DNA of 37,367 bases from an uncultured Eubacteriales bacterium (GCA_900553805.1 USEU01000014.1:1-37367); one strand, 5' to 3'. Shown: positions 8,212 to 16,451, numbered from the stretch's first letter. A program made the numbers and translations. The notes: generated from the sequence alone by a model not told the origin.

Positions 8212-8242
8212 GGCTGCTGCAAAAACGAACTTTGCAGCAGCC
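8212..8242. repeat. Perfect 12-bp inverted repeat with GGCTGCTGCAAA arms
   Basis: GGCTGCTGCAAA and TTTGCAGCAGCC flank a 7-base loop between the convergent LacI-family gene and the sugar-binding-protein gene. The arms resemble TTTTGCAACAGCC beside repeat copies 1 (54-66) and 2 (7032-7044), so this may belong to a second, smaller repeat family. It could also serve as a transcription end for the minus-strand operon, although no U tract follows it on that strand. Confidence 0.6.
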
Positions 8243-8297
8243 CCTAAAAATATTACGTCACTTTTTGAGAATGCGACTTACAGCAGCCTTTTCAGTT

Positions 8298-9632
8298 TTA
8301 GTCAAGCCAGAACTCATCCAGCAGTGCCTGCACTTTTGCATTTGCCTCGTTCAAAGCCGTTTCGGGGTCCTTTCCATTAAGGACGACCTCGTCGATGGCA
8401 TCCAGCATGATCTGGCGGTCAGCGGATTCATCCACATAGAAATAGCTGGTCGCGTACTCAAGGGCACTCAGGAAAGGTTTCAGAGTCGGGTCGCTCTGGA
8501 ATGTCTCATTGTCCGCAATAGATTTCCGCGCGCCGATTTCTCCAACTTCCTCCGTCCAGCGTTCCATGACCTTCTCAGAAGCCAAGAATTCCAGGAATTT
8601 CAAAGAGGCATCATACTTGTCTGGGTCAGACTGGGTCAGCGCGGTAATACCGTTGGTCCAGAAGGAACCAAAGGAGCCCTTATTCCCGTTGTACGCAGGC
8701 AGCTCCATCACGCCCCACTCAAAGTCACTTACGCTGGAGCGCAGCGTTCCCAGGCGATAGGAGCCGTCGACATGGAAATAGGCCTTTCCGCTGGAGAAAG
8801 CAGTCACGTCATCCGTGTAGAAGTTTTTCACACCAACCTTCAGGTCAGTGTTCAAACCAATAAAGAACTTAAATGCTTCCAAGCATTCGGGGCTGTTCCA
8901 GCTGGCAGTCTTTCCGTCCTCAGAAAGAGGCGTTCCGCCGAACTGAGTCATCAGGACAGGGCGCACCCAGGAGTGATACTGGCCATCGGGCTGCCAGGTG
9001 CAACCCGCAACTTCCAGCGTATCACCGTTCCATTTCGCCAGATCCGAGGCCATCTGTGCCCAAGCCATCAGTTCAGTGGGGATGTCTTCAATTGCGATCC
9101 CTGCTTCATCCAGGAGTGTTTTGTTATAGAACAGGGCCGTTGCACGCACAGCGGTAGGAATGGTGTAGTACGCACCCTCAATTTTGTTGATCTGTGCCAT
9201 CGGAGTAAAGTTCTCTTCAATGTCCTTCGCAAAAGATTCCGGGAGGGAACTCAGCACGCCGGACTTTACATATTTGGGCACCCAGCCATAGAACATGTTG
9301 ATAATATTGGGGCCCTCACCCGTCGTCGCGGCAGCGGCCAGCTCTGCCGCCAGCTTCTGCTCATAGTCCGCATAGGGGAAAGTCTTGTGGACAACTTTGA
9401 TGCCAGGGTTAGCCGCTTCAAATTCAGGGATCAGCTCGTCAACCAACTTGACCTTGGATTCATAGGCATACTGCCAGTACTCAATCGTAATCTCTTTCGC
9501 ATCGCCACTGGCAGGCTGTGCCGATGCTTCCGTGGGGGCAGCAGTCGACGGTTGACTGCTCTCAGATCCACATCCAGCAAATAATGTGGATAAAATCGCC
9601 ATTGTCAAAAGAACCGCAAAAAACTTTTTCAT
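8298..9632 (-). CDS. Sugar ABC transporter substrate-binding lipoprotein (CUT1 type)
   Basis: A 444-residue extracellular binding protein (SBP family 1). The signal peptide ends in LFAGC with lipid-attachment Cys21, followed by a Ser/Ala/Pro-rich linker. Mature motifs (ITIEYWQYAY, IPEFEAANPGIKV, YEQKL) are typical of glycerol-3-phosphate/oligosaccharide-type binding proteins. It is the last gene of the minus-strand operon and overlaps the ROK kinase gene by four bases; its RBS lies in that gene. The ligand cannot be read from sequence. It belongs with the two permeases at the head of the same operon; no ATPase is encoded. Confidence 0.9.
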   Translation of the reverse strand: MKKFFAVLLTMAILSTLFAGCGSESSQPSTAAPTEASAQPASGDAKEITIEYWQYAYESKVKLVDELIPEFEAANPGIKVVHKTFPYADYEQKLAAELAAAATTGEGPNIINMFYGWVPKYVKSGVLSSLPESFAKDIEENFTPMAQINKIEGAYYTIPTAVRATALFYNKTLLDEAGIAIEDIPTELMAWAQMASDLAKWNGDTLEVAGCTWQPDGQYHSWVRPVLMTQFGGTPLSEDGKTASWNSPECLEAFKFFIGLNTDLKVGVKNFYTDDVTAFSSGKAYFHVDGSYRLGTLRSSVSDFEWGVMELPAYNGNKGSFGSFWTNGITALTQSDPDKYDASLKFLEFLASEKVMERWTEEVGEIGARKSIADNETFQSDPTLKPFLSALEYATSYFYVDESADRQIMLDAIDEVVLNGKDPETALNEANAKVQALLDEFWLD

Positions 9633-10540
9633 ACTGTTTCCTCCTGATTGTTTTTATAAGTGTGGTTTTTCAGCGCATGGATCACTGCGCCGAGAGCACC
9701 ACCGTACTCACCCGTTTGGTTGTGCTGCAAGGATACTTGGTTGTGGACCAAGCGCTTGAGCCTTGCAGAGAGCTGCTGATTTAAAAAGTCCCATTCTTTT
9801 GTAATTCCGCCCGCAATAACCACTGTTTGCGGATTCAGAATTGTTACAATATTGGCAATACCAACTGCCAGGTAGTCCATTTTCTGGCAGATAAAAGATT
9901 GCGCCGCTGCATCACTGGAGTCTTTGAAACGCTCGTATATCTCCGCTACGGTCGCCCGGCTGTTAATACTGGCGCGGTAATCCCGTTCGATTGCAGCCGC
10001 AGAAGCCTTGGATTCAAAGCTCCCAAATTCATCAAAGGATCTTGCCTGTCCCTGCAAGTCTTCCAAGAAAACCATATAGCCGATTTCTCCAGCCGCAAGG
10101 TCTGACCCTTTATAAATCTGACCGTTAATTACAATGCAGGAGCCAATTCCAGTCCCAATCGTGATGAATACATAATCAGAGACACCCCGGCAGCATCCGC
10201 ATTCCCCTTCTGCGATTGCCCAGCAGGCCACGTCGTTTTCAACGGATACTTCAATCCCGACGCGTGCGGACAGTTCTCTTTTTATATTCCTCTCCCCTGC
10301 GAAGATCGCCGGGGCGGTATGGATACTCCCCGTTTCAGGATCCACGGTTCCCGGGAACCCCAGACCAACATGAGTTATACCTGGAAAAAGCATCCTACTT
10401 TCGGCTATCAAGTTATCTAGGAATTCAACGATATCCAACGATTTCTCTGTGGCTAACTCCCAGCCCTTTAAAATATGAAGTTCCGTATCAACAACGCACA
10501 GTTTTGTATTTGTACCGCCGACATCAATTCCTAAATACAC
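9629..10540 (-). CDS. ROK-family sugar kinase-like protein
   Basis: About 303 residues. GTG at 10540 is preferred (GGCGGTG lies 6 bases upstream, and the product begins YLGIDVGGTNTK like most ROK kinases). An earlier TTG at 10555 would add five residues. The N-terminal phosphate loop (GIDVGGTNTK), the ENDVAC motif with the catalytic Asp, and GTGIG are present, so kinase activity is plausible. The usual ROK zinc site (GH followed by CxCGxxGC) is absent: it reads GEIGYM and then SFDEFGSFES. It lies between the lyase-like gene and the binding-protein gene and probably phosphorylates a sugar released by the pathway. Family is sure; substrate is not. Confidence 0.87.
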   Translation of the reverse strand: MYLGIDVGGTNTKLCVVDTELHILKGWELATEKSLDIVEFLDNLIAESRMLFPGITHVGLGFPGTVDPETGSIHTAPAIFAGERNIKRELSARVGIEVSVENDVACWAIAEGECGCCRGVSDYVFITIGTGIGSCIVINGQIYKGSDLAAGEIGYMVFLEDLQGQARSFDEFGSFESKASAAAIERDYRASINSRATVAEIYERFKDSSDAAAQSFICQKMDYLAVGIANIVTILNPQTVVIAGGITKEWDFLNQQLSARLKRLVHNQVSLQHNQTGEYGGALGAVIHALKNHTYKNNQEETV

Positions 10541-10555
10541 CCAACTCACCGCCAA

Positions 10556-12067
10556 TTACTGATCGATCAGGCGACTCACTGCCTCTGTCAAAGCCTCATG
10601 CGCCCTTTCATATTTATTTTTGGTTTCCCGCAAAACGTTCATTTCCTCCGCATAGTTCTTCAGGCGCTCTTTATACATCCCCTCCGCGACCTTTGGGGAA
10701 GGGCCTCCGACGATGCTGCGAATTTCAACAAAATGGACCGGATCCAATGCCAACTTAATAACATCCGCGTCAATCTCGACCTGCCGGCCCAAAACCTCAC
10801 GGCTGACTTGATTCAGGAAATCCTGCGTAATATTGTCTGCTGTCAAATTCTCACCATAGAGCTTCCGAACGATCGCGCTGGTGATACTATGGCCCTCGCG
10901 GAAAGACAGGCCGACCTCACGTACAAGAGTGTCCGCAAGCTCCGTAACCGTGATAAAATTCTCGTGGGCACGCTGCAGCAGCAGCGCTTTGTTGATCCGC
11001 ATTGTCCCGAGCACATTGGCCGTCACATCCATAGCACGCACGATGTAGCCCACAGAGCGGTACAGATGCTCCTGAAGCTCTTCTTCACTGTCTACGATAT
11101 CGCCATAGGGTGTATTATGCATAATGGTGAAAATCGCCTGTGCCTCTGCCATGGCCTTGCTGATGATGGGCCGGCAATGCTCCAAAGACGAAGGGTTGCG
11201 TTTCTGCGGCATAATGCTGGATTTCTGGACATAGCCATCCGCGAGGTAGAAAAAACCGAACTCCTTTGTGCAGTAGTCCAGCACATCTTTCATAAAGCGG
11301 GACATATCCACGGCCAGCACCTGCAATACACCGGCGAACTCCATCGTATGGTCGGCAGCAGCAATGCAATCATAACTGTTCTCCAGCAGGCCATCAAAGC
11401 CAAGCAGCTCGCTGACACGCTCCCGGCTAATGGGGAATCCCGTCGTCGTAATGGCCGCCGCACCCAGAGGCGAACGATTGATGGACTTTTCCACCGCCGT
11501 CAGCCGTGTCATGTCTCTCGTAAGCACATCATACATGGAAAGCAAATAATGAGCCAAAGTGGACGGCTGCGCCGGCTGCGTATGCGTATACATTGGCATG
11601 ACCGTATCAAAGTTTTCGCTGATCAGCGTGAGCAGTGTGTCCTTCAGCCGCAGGATACTTGCCTTGACCTTAACCAACTCCTGGCGCATGACCATGCGGA
11701 ACTCGCCGACTCCTATGTCATTGCGGCTTCTCGCCGTATGGACTCGTCCGGCAAGAGTTGAACCGATCTTTTCCTCCAATGCTTTCTCAAACATGAAAAA
11801 CATGTCCTCGAAATGCGGGTCATATTCCCGCTCCTCGAAGGGGATCTGCTCCACCTCAAGGATTCCCTTGAGAATTGTTTTGGTGTCCTCCGGCGTGACC
11901 AGGCCCTGTTCACTGAGCATTATCACGTGGGCCTTTGTCATTTCAATAAAGCAGCGGAAATAGTACTCCTTCTGAATATCAAAGATAGGGGCCAGCACGT
12001 TTTTCTGGAAGCTCAATGCCGGAAATTGCGTCCCGTCAACGGCTTCAATTTCTGCTTTTGTAATCAT
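10556..12067 (-). CDS. Argininosuccinate lyase-like enzyme of the fumarase/aspartase superfamily
   Basis: A 503-residue protein with the three superfamily signatures: HTARSRND (110-117), THTQPAQP (161-168) and the flexible catalytic loop SSIMPQKRNP (283-292) with the serine base Ser283. These are close to argininosuccinate lyase. However, no argG, argF or other arginine gene is nearby; it sits inside a sugar-importer operon with an amidohydrolase, a ROK kinase and a ROK repressor. A catabolic C-N lyase acting on a succinyl- or aspartyl-amine conjugate, releasing fumarate, is a reasonable inference. It could still be the housekeeping ArgH, displaced. GGAGTG precedes the start. Confidence 0.85.
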   Translation of the reverse strand: MITKAEIEAVDGTQFPALSFQKNVLAPIFDIQKEYYFRCFIEMTKAHVIMLSEQGLVTPEDTKTILKGILEVEQIPFEEREYDPHFEDMFFMFEKALEEKIGSTLAGRVHTARSRNDIGVGEFRMVMRQELVKVKASILRLKDTLLTLISENFDTVMPMYTHTQPAQPSTLAHYLLSMYDVLTRDMTRLTAVEKSINRSPLGAAAITTTGFPISRERVSELLGFDGLLENSYDCIAAADHTMEFAGVLQVLAVDMSRFMKDVLDYCTKEFGFFYLADGYVQKSSIMPQKRNPSSLEHCRPIISKAMAEAQAIFTIMHNTPYGDIVDSEEELQEHLYRSVGYIVRAMDVTANVLGTMRINKALLLQRAHENFITVTELADTLVREVGLSFREGHSITSAIVRKLYGENLTADNITQDFLNQVSREVLGRQVEIDADVIKLALDPVHFVEIRSIVGGPSPKVAEGMYKERLKNYAEEMNVLRETKNKYERAHEALTEAVSRLIDQ

Positions 12068-12071
12068 GTTT

Positions 12072-13196
12072 TCACTCCTTCATTTCAATACCTAACCTTT
12101 GATTGAGCACCAGATAGGTTCCGCCGAGCGTAATGGCATCCTCTCCCAGATACGAAAACCTTATATCACAGGGCATCGGGCAGAGCTGATGTACCTGGCG
12201 CTCAAAATACGCTCCAATCGCCGCTTTGGCATGGCGAAACCGGCCACTAACGATGATCACGGAGGGATTCAGCAGCAGGATCGCATTTGTAATGCCCATA
12301 GCAAGCGTATCGCACATGGCATACAGATCCTGCATGATCGCGGCATTTCTTTCCGCCAACGCAATCACCTGTTCGAATGGTGCACAGTATTTTTCCTCAA
12401 GCCGCCGTACGGAAGTTATTTCCTCGAAATAGCCGAAATCATCCAAGGTGTACGGCCGCTCCCGATAGGCTCGCTTATCCACCGCCATAAAACCCATTTC
12501 GCCTGCAAGTCCCATTGCTCCGTTAATGAGCTTGGAATCGACGATCGCCGCGCTGCCAATGCCACTGCTTATCCATACGCACAGGAAATCCGTCTGCTTC
12601 TGTGCGCACCCCCTCCAGCGCTCTCCATAGGCCATATTGTACACGTCGCGCTCTACGAAGACGTCCATTCCCAGTTCCTGAGAGAACTTTTTGCCTAAAT
12701 TAAGCTTTTTTGCATCAAAATAGGGGGAGAAAACTACTTCATTATTGCGAATATTCCCCGGGACTGAAATTCCAACGCCAAGGAAGCGCGCGCGTCCAAA
12801 CTCTTCTATCGCCCTCCGGCACAACCCCACCGTTTCATCGATCATCTGGGAAAAGTCCTCGTAATACTGCTTTAAAAAAGGGTACTTGCATCTGATCTCG
12901 CCAGTAATGTCAACGATCTGCACAATGGGATCGCCCGGCCTTACAAGAATCGAGATTACAAGGCAGGCCTCTGAATTCAGGCAAAGATTGACCGGTTTCG
13001 GTCCGCCCTTCGGCGATGCCTCCGAAACGCCCTTTTCCAGTAATATTCCCTGACGCAGAAGTTCGTCTACGCTGTACGTCACTGCAGCGCGGGAAAGGCC
13101 GGTAGCCTGGGCAATGTCTTTTCTGGAAAGCATCTTTCTGCTAAAGAGGGCAGACAGGACCTTTTTTGTACTTTCATTTGCAACGGTCATTTTCAA
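12072..13196 (-). CDS. ROK-family transcriptional repressor (NagC/XylR type)
   Basis: About 374 residues. The N-terminal winged helix-turn-helix includes SRKDIAQATGLSRAAVTYSV (about 24-43), followed by a ROK ligand-binding domain (about 75-370). TTG at 13196 overlaps the amidohydrolase stop and has GGAGTG 10 bases upstream; ATG at 13190 is an alternative. Like the ROK kinase of the same operon it lacks the CxCGxxGC zinc motif (GEMGFM, then TLDDFGYFEE), so the two share an unusual sugar-binding half. It probably represses this operon through the XylR-like palindrome at 15935-15961. The inducer is unknown. Confidence 0.88.
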   Translation of the reverse strand: MKMTVANESTKKVLSALFSRKMLSRKDIAQATGLSRAAVTYSVDELLRQGILLEKGVSEASPKGGPKPVNLCLNSEACLVISILVRPGDPIVQIVDITGEIRCKYPFLKQYYEDFSQMIDETVGLCRRAIEEFGRARFLGVGISVPGNIRNNEVVFSPYFDAKKLNLGKKFSQELGMDVFVERDVYNMAYGERWRGCAQKQTDFLCVWISSGIGSAAIVDSKLINGAMGLAGEMGFMAVDKRAYRERPYTLDDFGYFEEITSVRRLEEKYCAPFEQVIALAERNAAIMQDLYAMCDTLAMGITNAILLLNPSVIIVSGRFRHAKAAIGAYFERQVHQLCPMPCDIRFSYLGEDAITLGGTYLVLNQRLGIEMKE

Positions 13197-14149
13197 GGTC
13201 TGAATTCACTCCAAATGCGCTCGATATTACCCGAAAAAATCAGGTTGACATCCTCATCCTTAAAGCCAAGCTCGAAACAATCACGAATTTGTGCATCAAA
13301 GTACTTCATGACGAAGCCTCTGGGAAACCAGGAGCCATCTGTACCGAAGATGATGCGCTCCGGGCCGATTGTTTCATAATATCTACTCAGGAGATCCTTC
13401 ACTGTGATCTTATAGGGCATCCATCGGGTCCACTGATTGGAGCCGGATGTGTCAATGCATACATTGGGGCAAACCCAGCACAGCATGAAGGTATCCTCCA
13501 ACTGGCCGCACCCGAAATGAGGGACAATAAATTTGACCCGTGGAAACGCCTTTGCCACGTCATGGATAATGGCCGGTGAGATATTAATGTGATGAGAAAT
13601 GCCGCCTGCGGCGCCCATAATGCCGAAATGGAACAAGATGGGAATATTATGTCTTTCGGCGGTCTCCCACAGAGGCCACAATTCCTTACTATCCAGAGGG
13701 CGATCCAGCTGCGGGCCCAGGATCTTCATTCCGCGCAGGCCCTTGTTCACAATGGCGTCCTCAAGCAATTCGGCGGCATTGGGCGCAAATGGATCGTGGT
13801 ACGCATATCCCACGAAGCGGCCTTTCCCCAGCTCAACAATTTTCTGCATGCTGTCATTGGAGTTCTCCATAGAGCCAGCAGTGACAAAGCACAGCTTATC
13901 CACGCCTTTCTCATCCATGTCCTTGAGCCAAAGGGCAACGCTTTCCTCAATGGTTTCAGGCACAGGGGCTTCTGGTGGAAAGCCCCAGGCTTTTTTCCAC
14001 TGATCCGTCTGATATTGGCTCATTTCGCGCACCAGCTGCTGCGTTTCCGCTCCGTTCTTTTTCGCCATGGTGTTGTTGACATTGCTGATCTCTGTTCCCT
14101 TTACCATAAAGTGAACATGAGAATCATAGACGCGAATACCATTGATCAT
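13193..14149 (-). CDS. Amidohydrolase-family metal-dependent hydrolase (Amidohydro_2)
   Basis: A 318-residue TIM-barrel protein. Metal-ligand motifs of the family are visible: DSHVHF near the N-terminus, GMKILGP, LFHFG, VPHFGCG and FGTDGSWFPRG with the conserved Asp near residue 270. Members of this family include hydrolases, lactonases and decarboxylases such as PDC hydrolase and ACMS decarboxylase. A GAGGAGG ribosome-binding site precedes the ATG. It lies between permease and repressor genes, so it probably acts on the imported compound or its lyase product. No signal peptide; cytoplasmic. Confidence 0.85.
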   Translation of the reverse strand: MINGIRVYDSHVHFMVKGTEISNVNNTMAKKNGAETQQLVREMSQYQTDQWKKAWGFPPEAPVPETIEESVALWLKDMDEKGVDKLCFVTAGSMENSNDSMQKIVELGKGRFVGYAYHDPFAPNAAELLEDAIVNKGLRGMKILGPQLDRPLDSKELWPLWETAERHNIPILFHFGIMGAAGGISHHINISPAIIHDVAKAFPRVKFIVPHFGCGQLEDTFMLCWVCPNVCIDTSGSNQWTRWMPYKITVKDLLSRYYETIGPERIIFGTDGSWFPRGFVMKYFDAQIRDCFELGFKDEDVNLIFSGNIERIWSEFRP

Positions 14150-14167
14150 TCTTTTTACCTCCTCTTT

Positions 14168-14989
14168 CTACCCTTTTACACCAGTAAGTTGAATTCCTTC
14201 AATGATCTGCTTTTGGAAAATCAGGAAAATGACCAAGACCGGCAATGTCGCGATGGATGCGCTGGTCATAATCAGATCCCACTGATTCAGCATTTCACTG
14301 GAAAACTGCGCAACACCGACAGTAATTGTATACATGCTTTTATCGTTCAGGACGATGACAGGCCACAAAAAGCTGTTCCAGCATCCGAGGAATGTAAAAA
14401 TCCCCAAGGCGGACAGGGCCGGTTTCACAAGCGGAAGAGCAATTTTTCGATAAATTGCGAGCTCACTTAAGCCATCGATGCGGCCTGCGTCCAGCAGATC
14501 CGTAGGAACACCAGTAAAAAACTGCCGCATCATAAAGATTCCGAAGGCACTCATCAGCCCTGGGAAGAGTAGGGAGAACAGTGTATTTGTCAATCTGAGC
14601 TTTACAACTGAGAGATACCACGGAATAATCATCATTTCCGTTGGGATCATCAATGTTGACAGGATCAAGAGGAATATGAGTTCTTTTCCGCGGAAATGGT
14701 ACTTTGAAAACACATAGCCGACCAAAGGGTCGAAAATCAGTACAGAGGCAGTAGTAATGCCGGAAACCAGGAAACTGTTCCAGAACCACAAAAGGAATGG
14801 AGACGCCCCCAGGATCTTTTTGTAGTTTGCGATAGAGAAATGCTTGGGGATCAAACTCATGGAATATACTTCCGACCCGACTTTAAAGCTCGTGGCAACC
14901 ATCCACAGGAAGGGAAAAACCATAATAAAGCCGCACACAGAAAGAATGATATACGCTGCGGTCCTTTTAAATCTTTTCCTCGATTTCAT
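14168..14989 (-). CDS. Carbohydrate ABC transporter permease (MalG/UgpE type)
   Basis: A 273-residue CUT1 permease with six predicted helices. The EAA-type loop reads DAGRIDGLSELAIYRKIALP and then LVKP. The tail ends IQLTGVKG as in the MalG group. Its start codon is 10 bp past the partner permease stop, with AGGAGAGG overlapping that stop. It pairs with the gene at 14999-15919. Confidence 0.92.
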   Translation of the reverse strand: MKSRKRFKRTAAYIILSVCGFIMVFPFLWMVATSFKVGSEVYSMSLIPKHFSIANYKKILGASPFLLWFWNSFLVSGITTASVLIFDPLVGYVFSKYHFRGKELIFLLILSTLMIPTEMMIIPWYLSVVKLRLTNTLFSLLFPGLMSAFGIFMMRQFFTGVPTDLLDAGRIDGLSELAIYRKIALPLVKPALSALGIFTFLGCWNSFLWPVIVLNDKSMYTITVGVAQFSSEMLNQWDLIMTSASIATLPVLVIFLIFQKQIIEGIQLTGVKG

Positions 14990-14998
14990 AGGCCTCTC

Positions 14999-15919
14999 CT
15001 AATCTGTTTCTCTGTTCAGCACCTTCATTTGGAAGATGGTGATCAGCATAATAATGACAAACAGCACAACGGTAATCGCACTGGCACGTCCCATTTTATA
15101 GCGTTTGAAAGCAGTCAGATAGATTTCCAGGACCAAGCTGGTGGTGGACTTCAACGGTCCTCCCTCAACGCCCGCAATGTTATATACCTGGGTAAAGACC
15201 TGCAATGTGCGAATCGTGCCCATCACCGCAATATAAACAAGCGTCGGATTCAGTTGGGGGACTGTGATATGCCAAAACTGCTGCCAAGAAGATGCTCCGT
15301 CCATCTGAGCAGCCTCATAATAGGTCTGGGGGATCTGCATCAATCCCGCAAGCATGATTATCGTATTAAACCCAATACTCGCCCAAATCACATTTGTCAT
15401 AATGACCAAAATCGACTGTGACGTGGAATTCAAGAACTGCTGTGCGGGCAGTCCCAATGCCTTGAATATCATATTGATGACGCCACCGTTGGCCATGAAC
15501 ATCCATTTCCAAACCCAGGAAATGGCTACCACGCTGGTAACATAAGGGATGAAAACCAGCAGCCTGAAAAAGCTGCGTCCCTTTACGATCTCATTGAGCA
15601 GGAGCGCCAAAATCAAGCTCAGGACGGTCATCACCGGGACACAGACGATCACATACTCAAAAGTGTTGATAAGTGCCGCAGAAATCGCGGGGTCCTTCAT
15701 AATAGCCTTATAGTTATCCAAGAAAACAAAGCTTTTTTGCGGACTTAGCAAATCCCACTTCATAAAGCTCAGGACAAACGAAAAGATTGTCGGCAACGCC
15801 CTTGTAATTACAAAATACAGGACAGGGATAGCGATAAATTTGTAGGCAGTACGCTCTCTTGCTTTTCCAAGGGGTGTCAGTTTTTTATCCTTTATGGACC
15901 GCGATGCCAATGCAACCAT
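14999..15919 (-). CDS. Carbohydrate ABC transporter permease (MalF/UgpA type), operon head
   Basis: A 306-residue CUT1 permease with six predicted helices and the EAA loop YYEAAQMDGASSWQQFWHIT, then VPQLNP. It is the first gene of the seven-gene minus-strand operon. ATG at 15919 directly touches the GGGAG ribosome-binding site; TTG at 15910, 9 bases downstream of that site, is a better-spaced alternative start. The promoter and operator lie immediately upstream. Confidence 0.9.
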   Translation of the reverse strand: MVALASRSIKDKKLTPLGKARERTAYKFIAIPVLYFVITRALPTIFSFVLSFMKWDLLSPQKSFVFLDNYKAIMKDPAISAALINTFEYVIVCVPVMTVLSLILALLLNEIVKGRSFFRLLVFIPYVTSVVAISWVWKWMFMANGGVINMIFKALGLPAQQFLNSTSQSILVIMTNVIWASIGFNTIIMLAGLMQIPQTYYEAAQMDGASSWQQFWHITVPQLNPTLVYIAVMGTIRTLQVFTQVYNIAGVEGGPLKSTTSLVLEIYLTAFKRYKMGRASAITVVLFVIIMLITIFQMKVLNRETD

Positions 15920-15934
15920 CTCCCGTATAATTAA

Positions 15935-15961
15935 GTTAGTTGATTCATTTAATTAACTAAC
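15935..15961. promoter_or_regulatory. 27-bp palindromic operator of the sugar/lyase operon
   Basis: GTTAGTTGATT and AATTAACTAAC form arms matching at 10 of 11 positions around a 5-bp centre. The TTAGTT half-sites resemble operators of ROK repressors such as Bacillus XylR. The site begins 3 bp downstream of the -10 box and covers the transcription start, the position expected for repression by the ROK protein encoded at 12072-13196. Confidence 0.75.
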
Positions 15962-15964
15962 CAG

Positions 15965-15993
15965 ATTATATCATAGACCAGTTCAAATGTCCA
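15965..15993 (-). promoter_or_regulatory. Sigma-A promoter of the seven-gene sugar/lyase operon
   Basis: On the minus strand, TGGACA (15993-15988), a 17-bp spacer and a perfect TATAAT (15970-15965). Confidence 0.85.
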
Positions 15994-16197
15994 GGTTATT
16001 TTTGCAAATTGCACAAGTTCTACGCTTTCTACAAAAAACAGTAGGTCAATTTGTACATTCCCGAAAACATAATTGGTTGTCAAGGCTCAAATATAGCATT
16101 TCCCGCTTCATATTTTCGGCTAGTGCAGACATGTCTTGCCACAACCAAAACTTCCAATCAAAACAGTACATCAATATAGTCTCCTTCTCAATTCTAA
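15994..16197. other. AT-rich spacer without a recognisable gene
   Basis: No supported reading frame. TTGGTTGT (16073-16080) and ACAACCAA (16141-16148) are complementary, with further partial pairing inward, so a long weak hairpin is possible. Its role is unknown. Confidence 0.4.
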
Positions 16198-16358
16198 GGC
16201 AACACCGCACAATTGTGTCTGCGAGCCGCAGCCGCCTTTTTGCCCCACTTCTTCAGATTGAAAAACGAGAAATACATACAGTATTCCTTCGTTTTCCAAA
16301 CTTTGAATTGAGCCAAAAATCCAGGCTGGGGCTTCTTGCCAAATTGTGCGGTGTTGCC
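16198..16358 (+). mobile_element. Complete copy 3 of the 161-bp palindromic MITE-like repeat
   Basis: A complete element with perfect 17-bp terminal inverted repeats (GGCAACACCGCACAATT at the left) and flanking CTAA at 16194-16197 and 16359-16362, a 4-bp target duplication. Beyond the termini the two ~80-base arms remain partly complementary through to the centre near 16275, so a transcript would fold into one long imperfect hairpin. The right end is 93 bp before the spoVT start codon. Confidence 0.92.
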
Positions 16359-16451
16359 CTAATTTTCCGCCCCATTACATATTTCCCCTTTTCCTGCAAA
16401 TACTTCTTCTGGAGCAACACGCGCGATATGCGCTTCAAAGGAGAAGAAATT

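Noticed and set aside
8184..9584. 466-codon plus-strand frame opposite the binding-protein gene
   Set aside because: It is antisense to a clear lipoprotein gene, has no RBS and its product resembles nothing.
10598..11761. 387-codon plus-strand frame opposite the lyase-like gene
   Set aside because: The opposite strand carries all three fumarase/aspartase-superfamily motifs; this frame has none.
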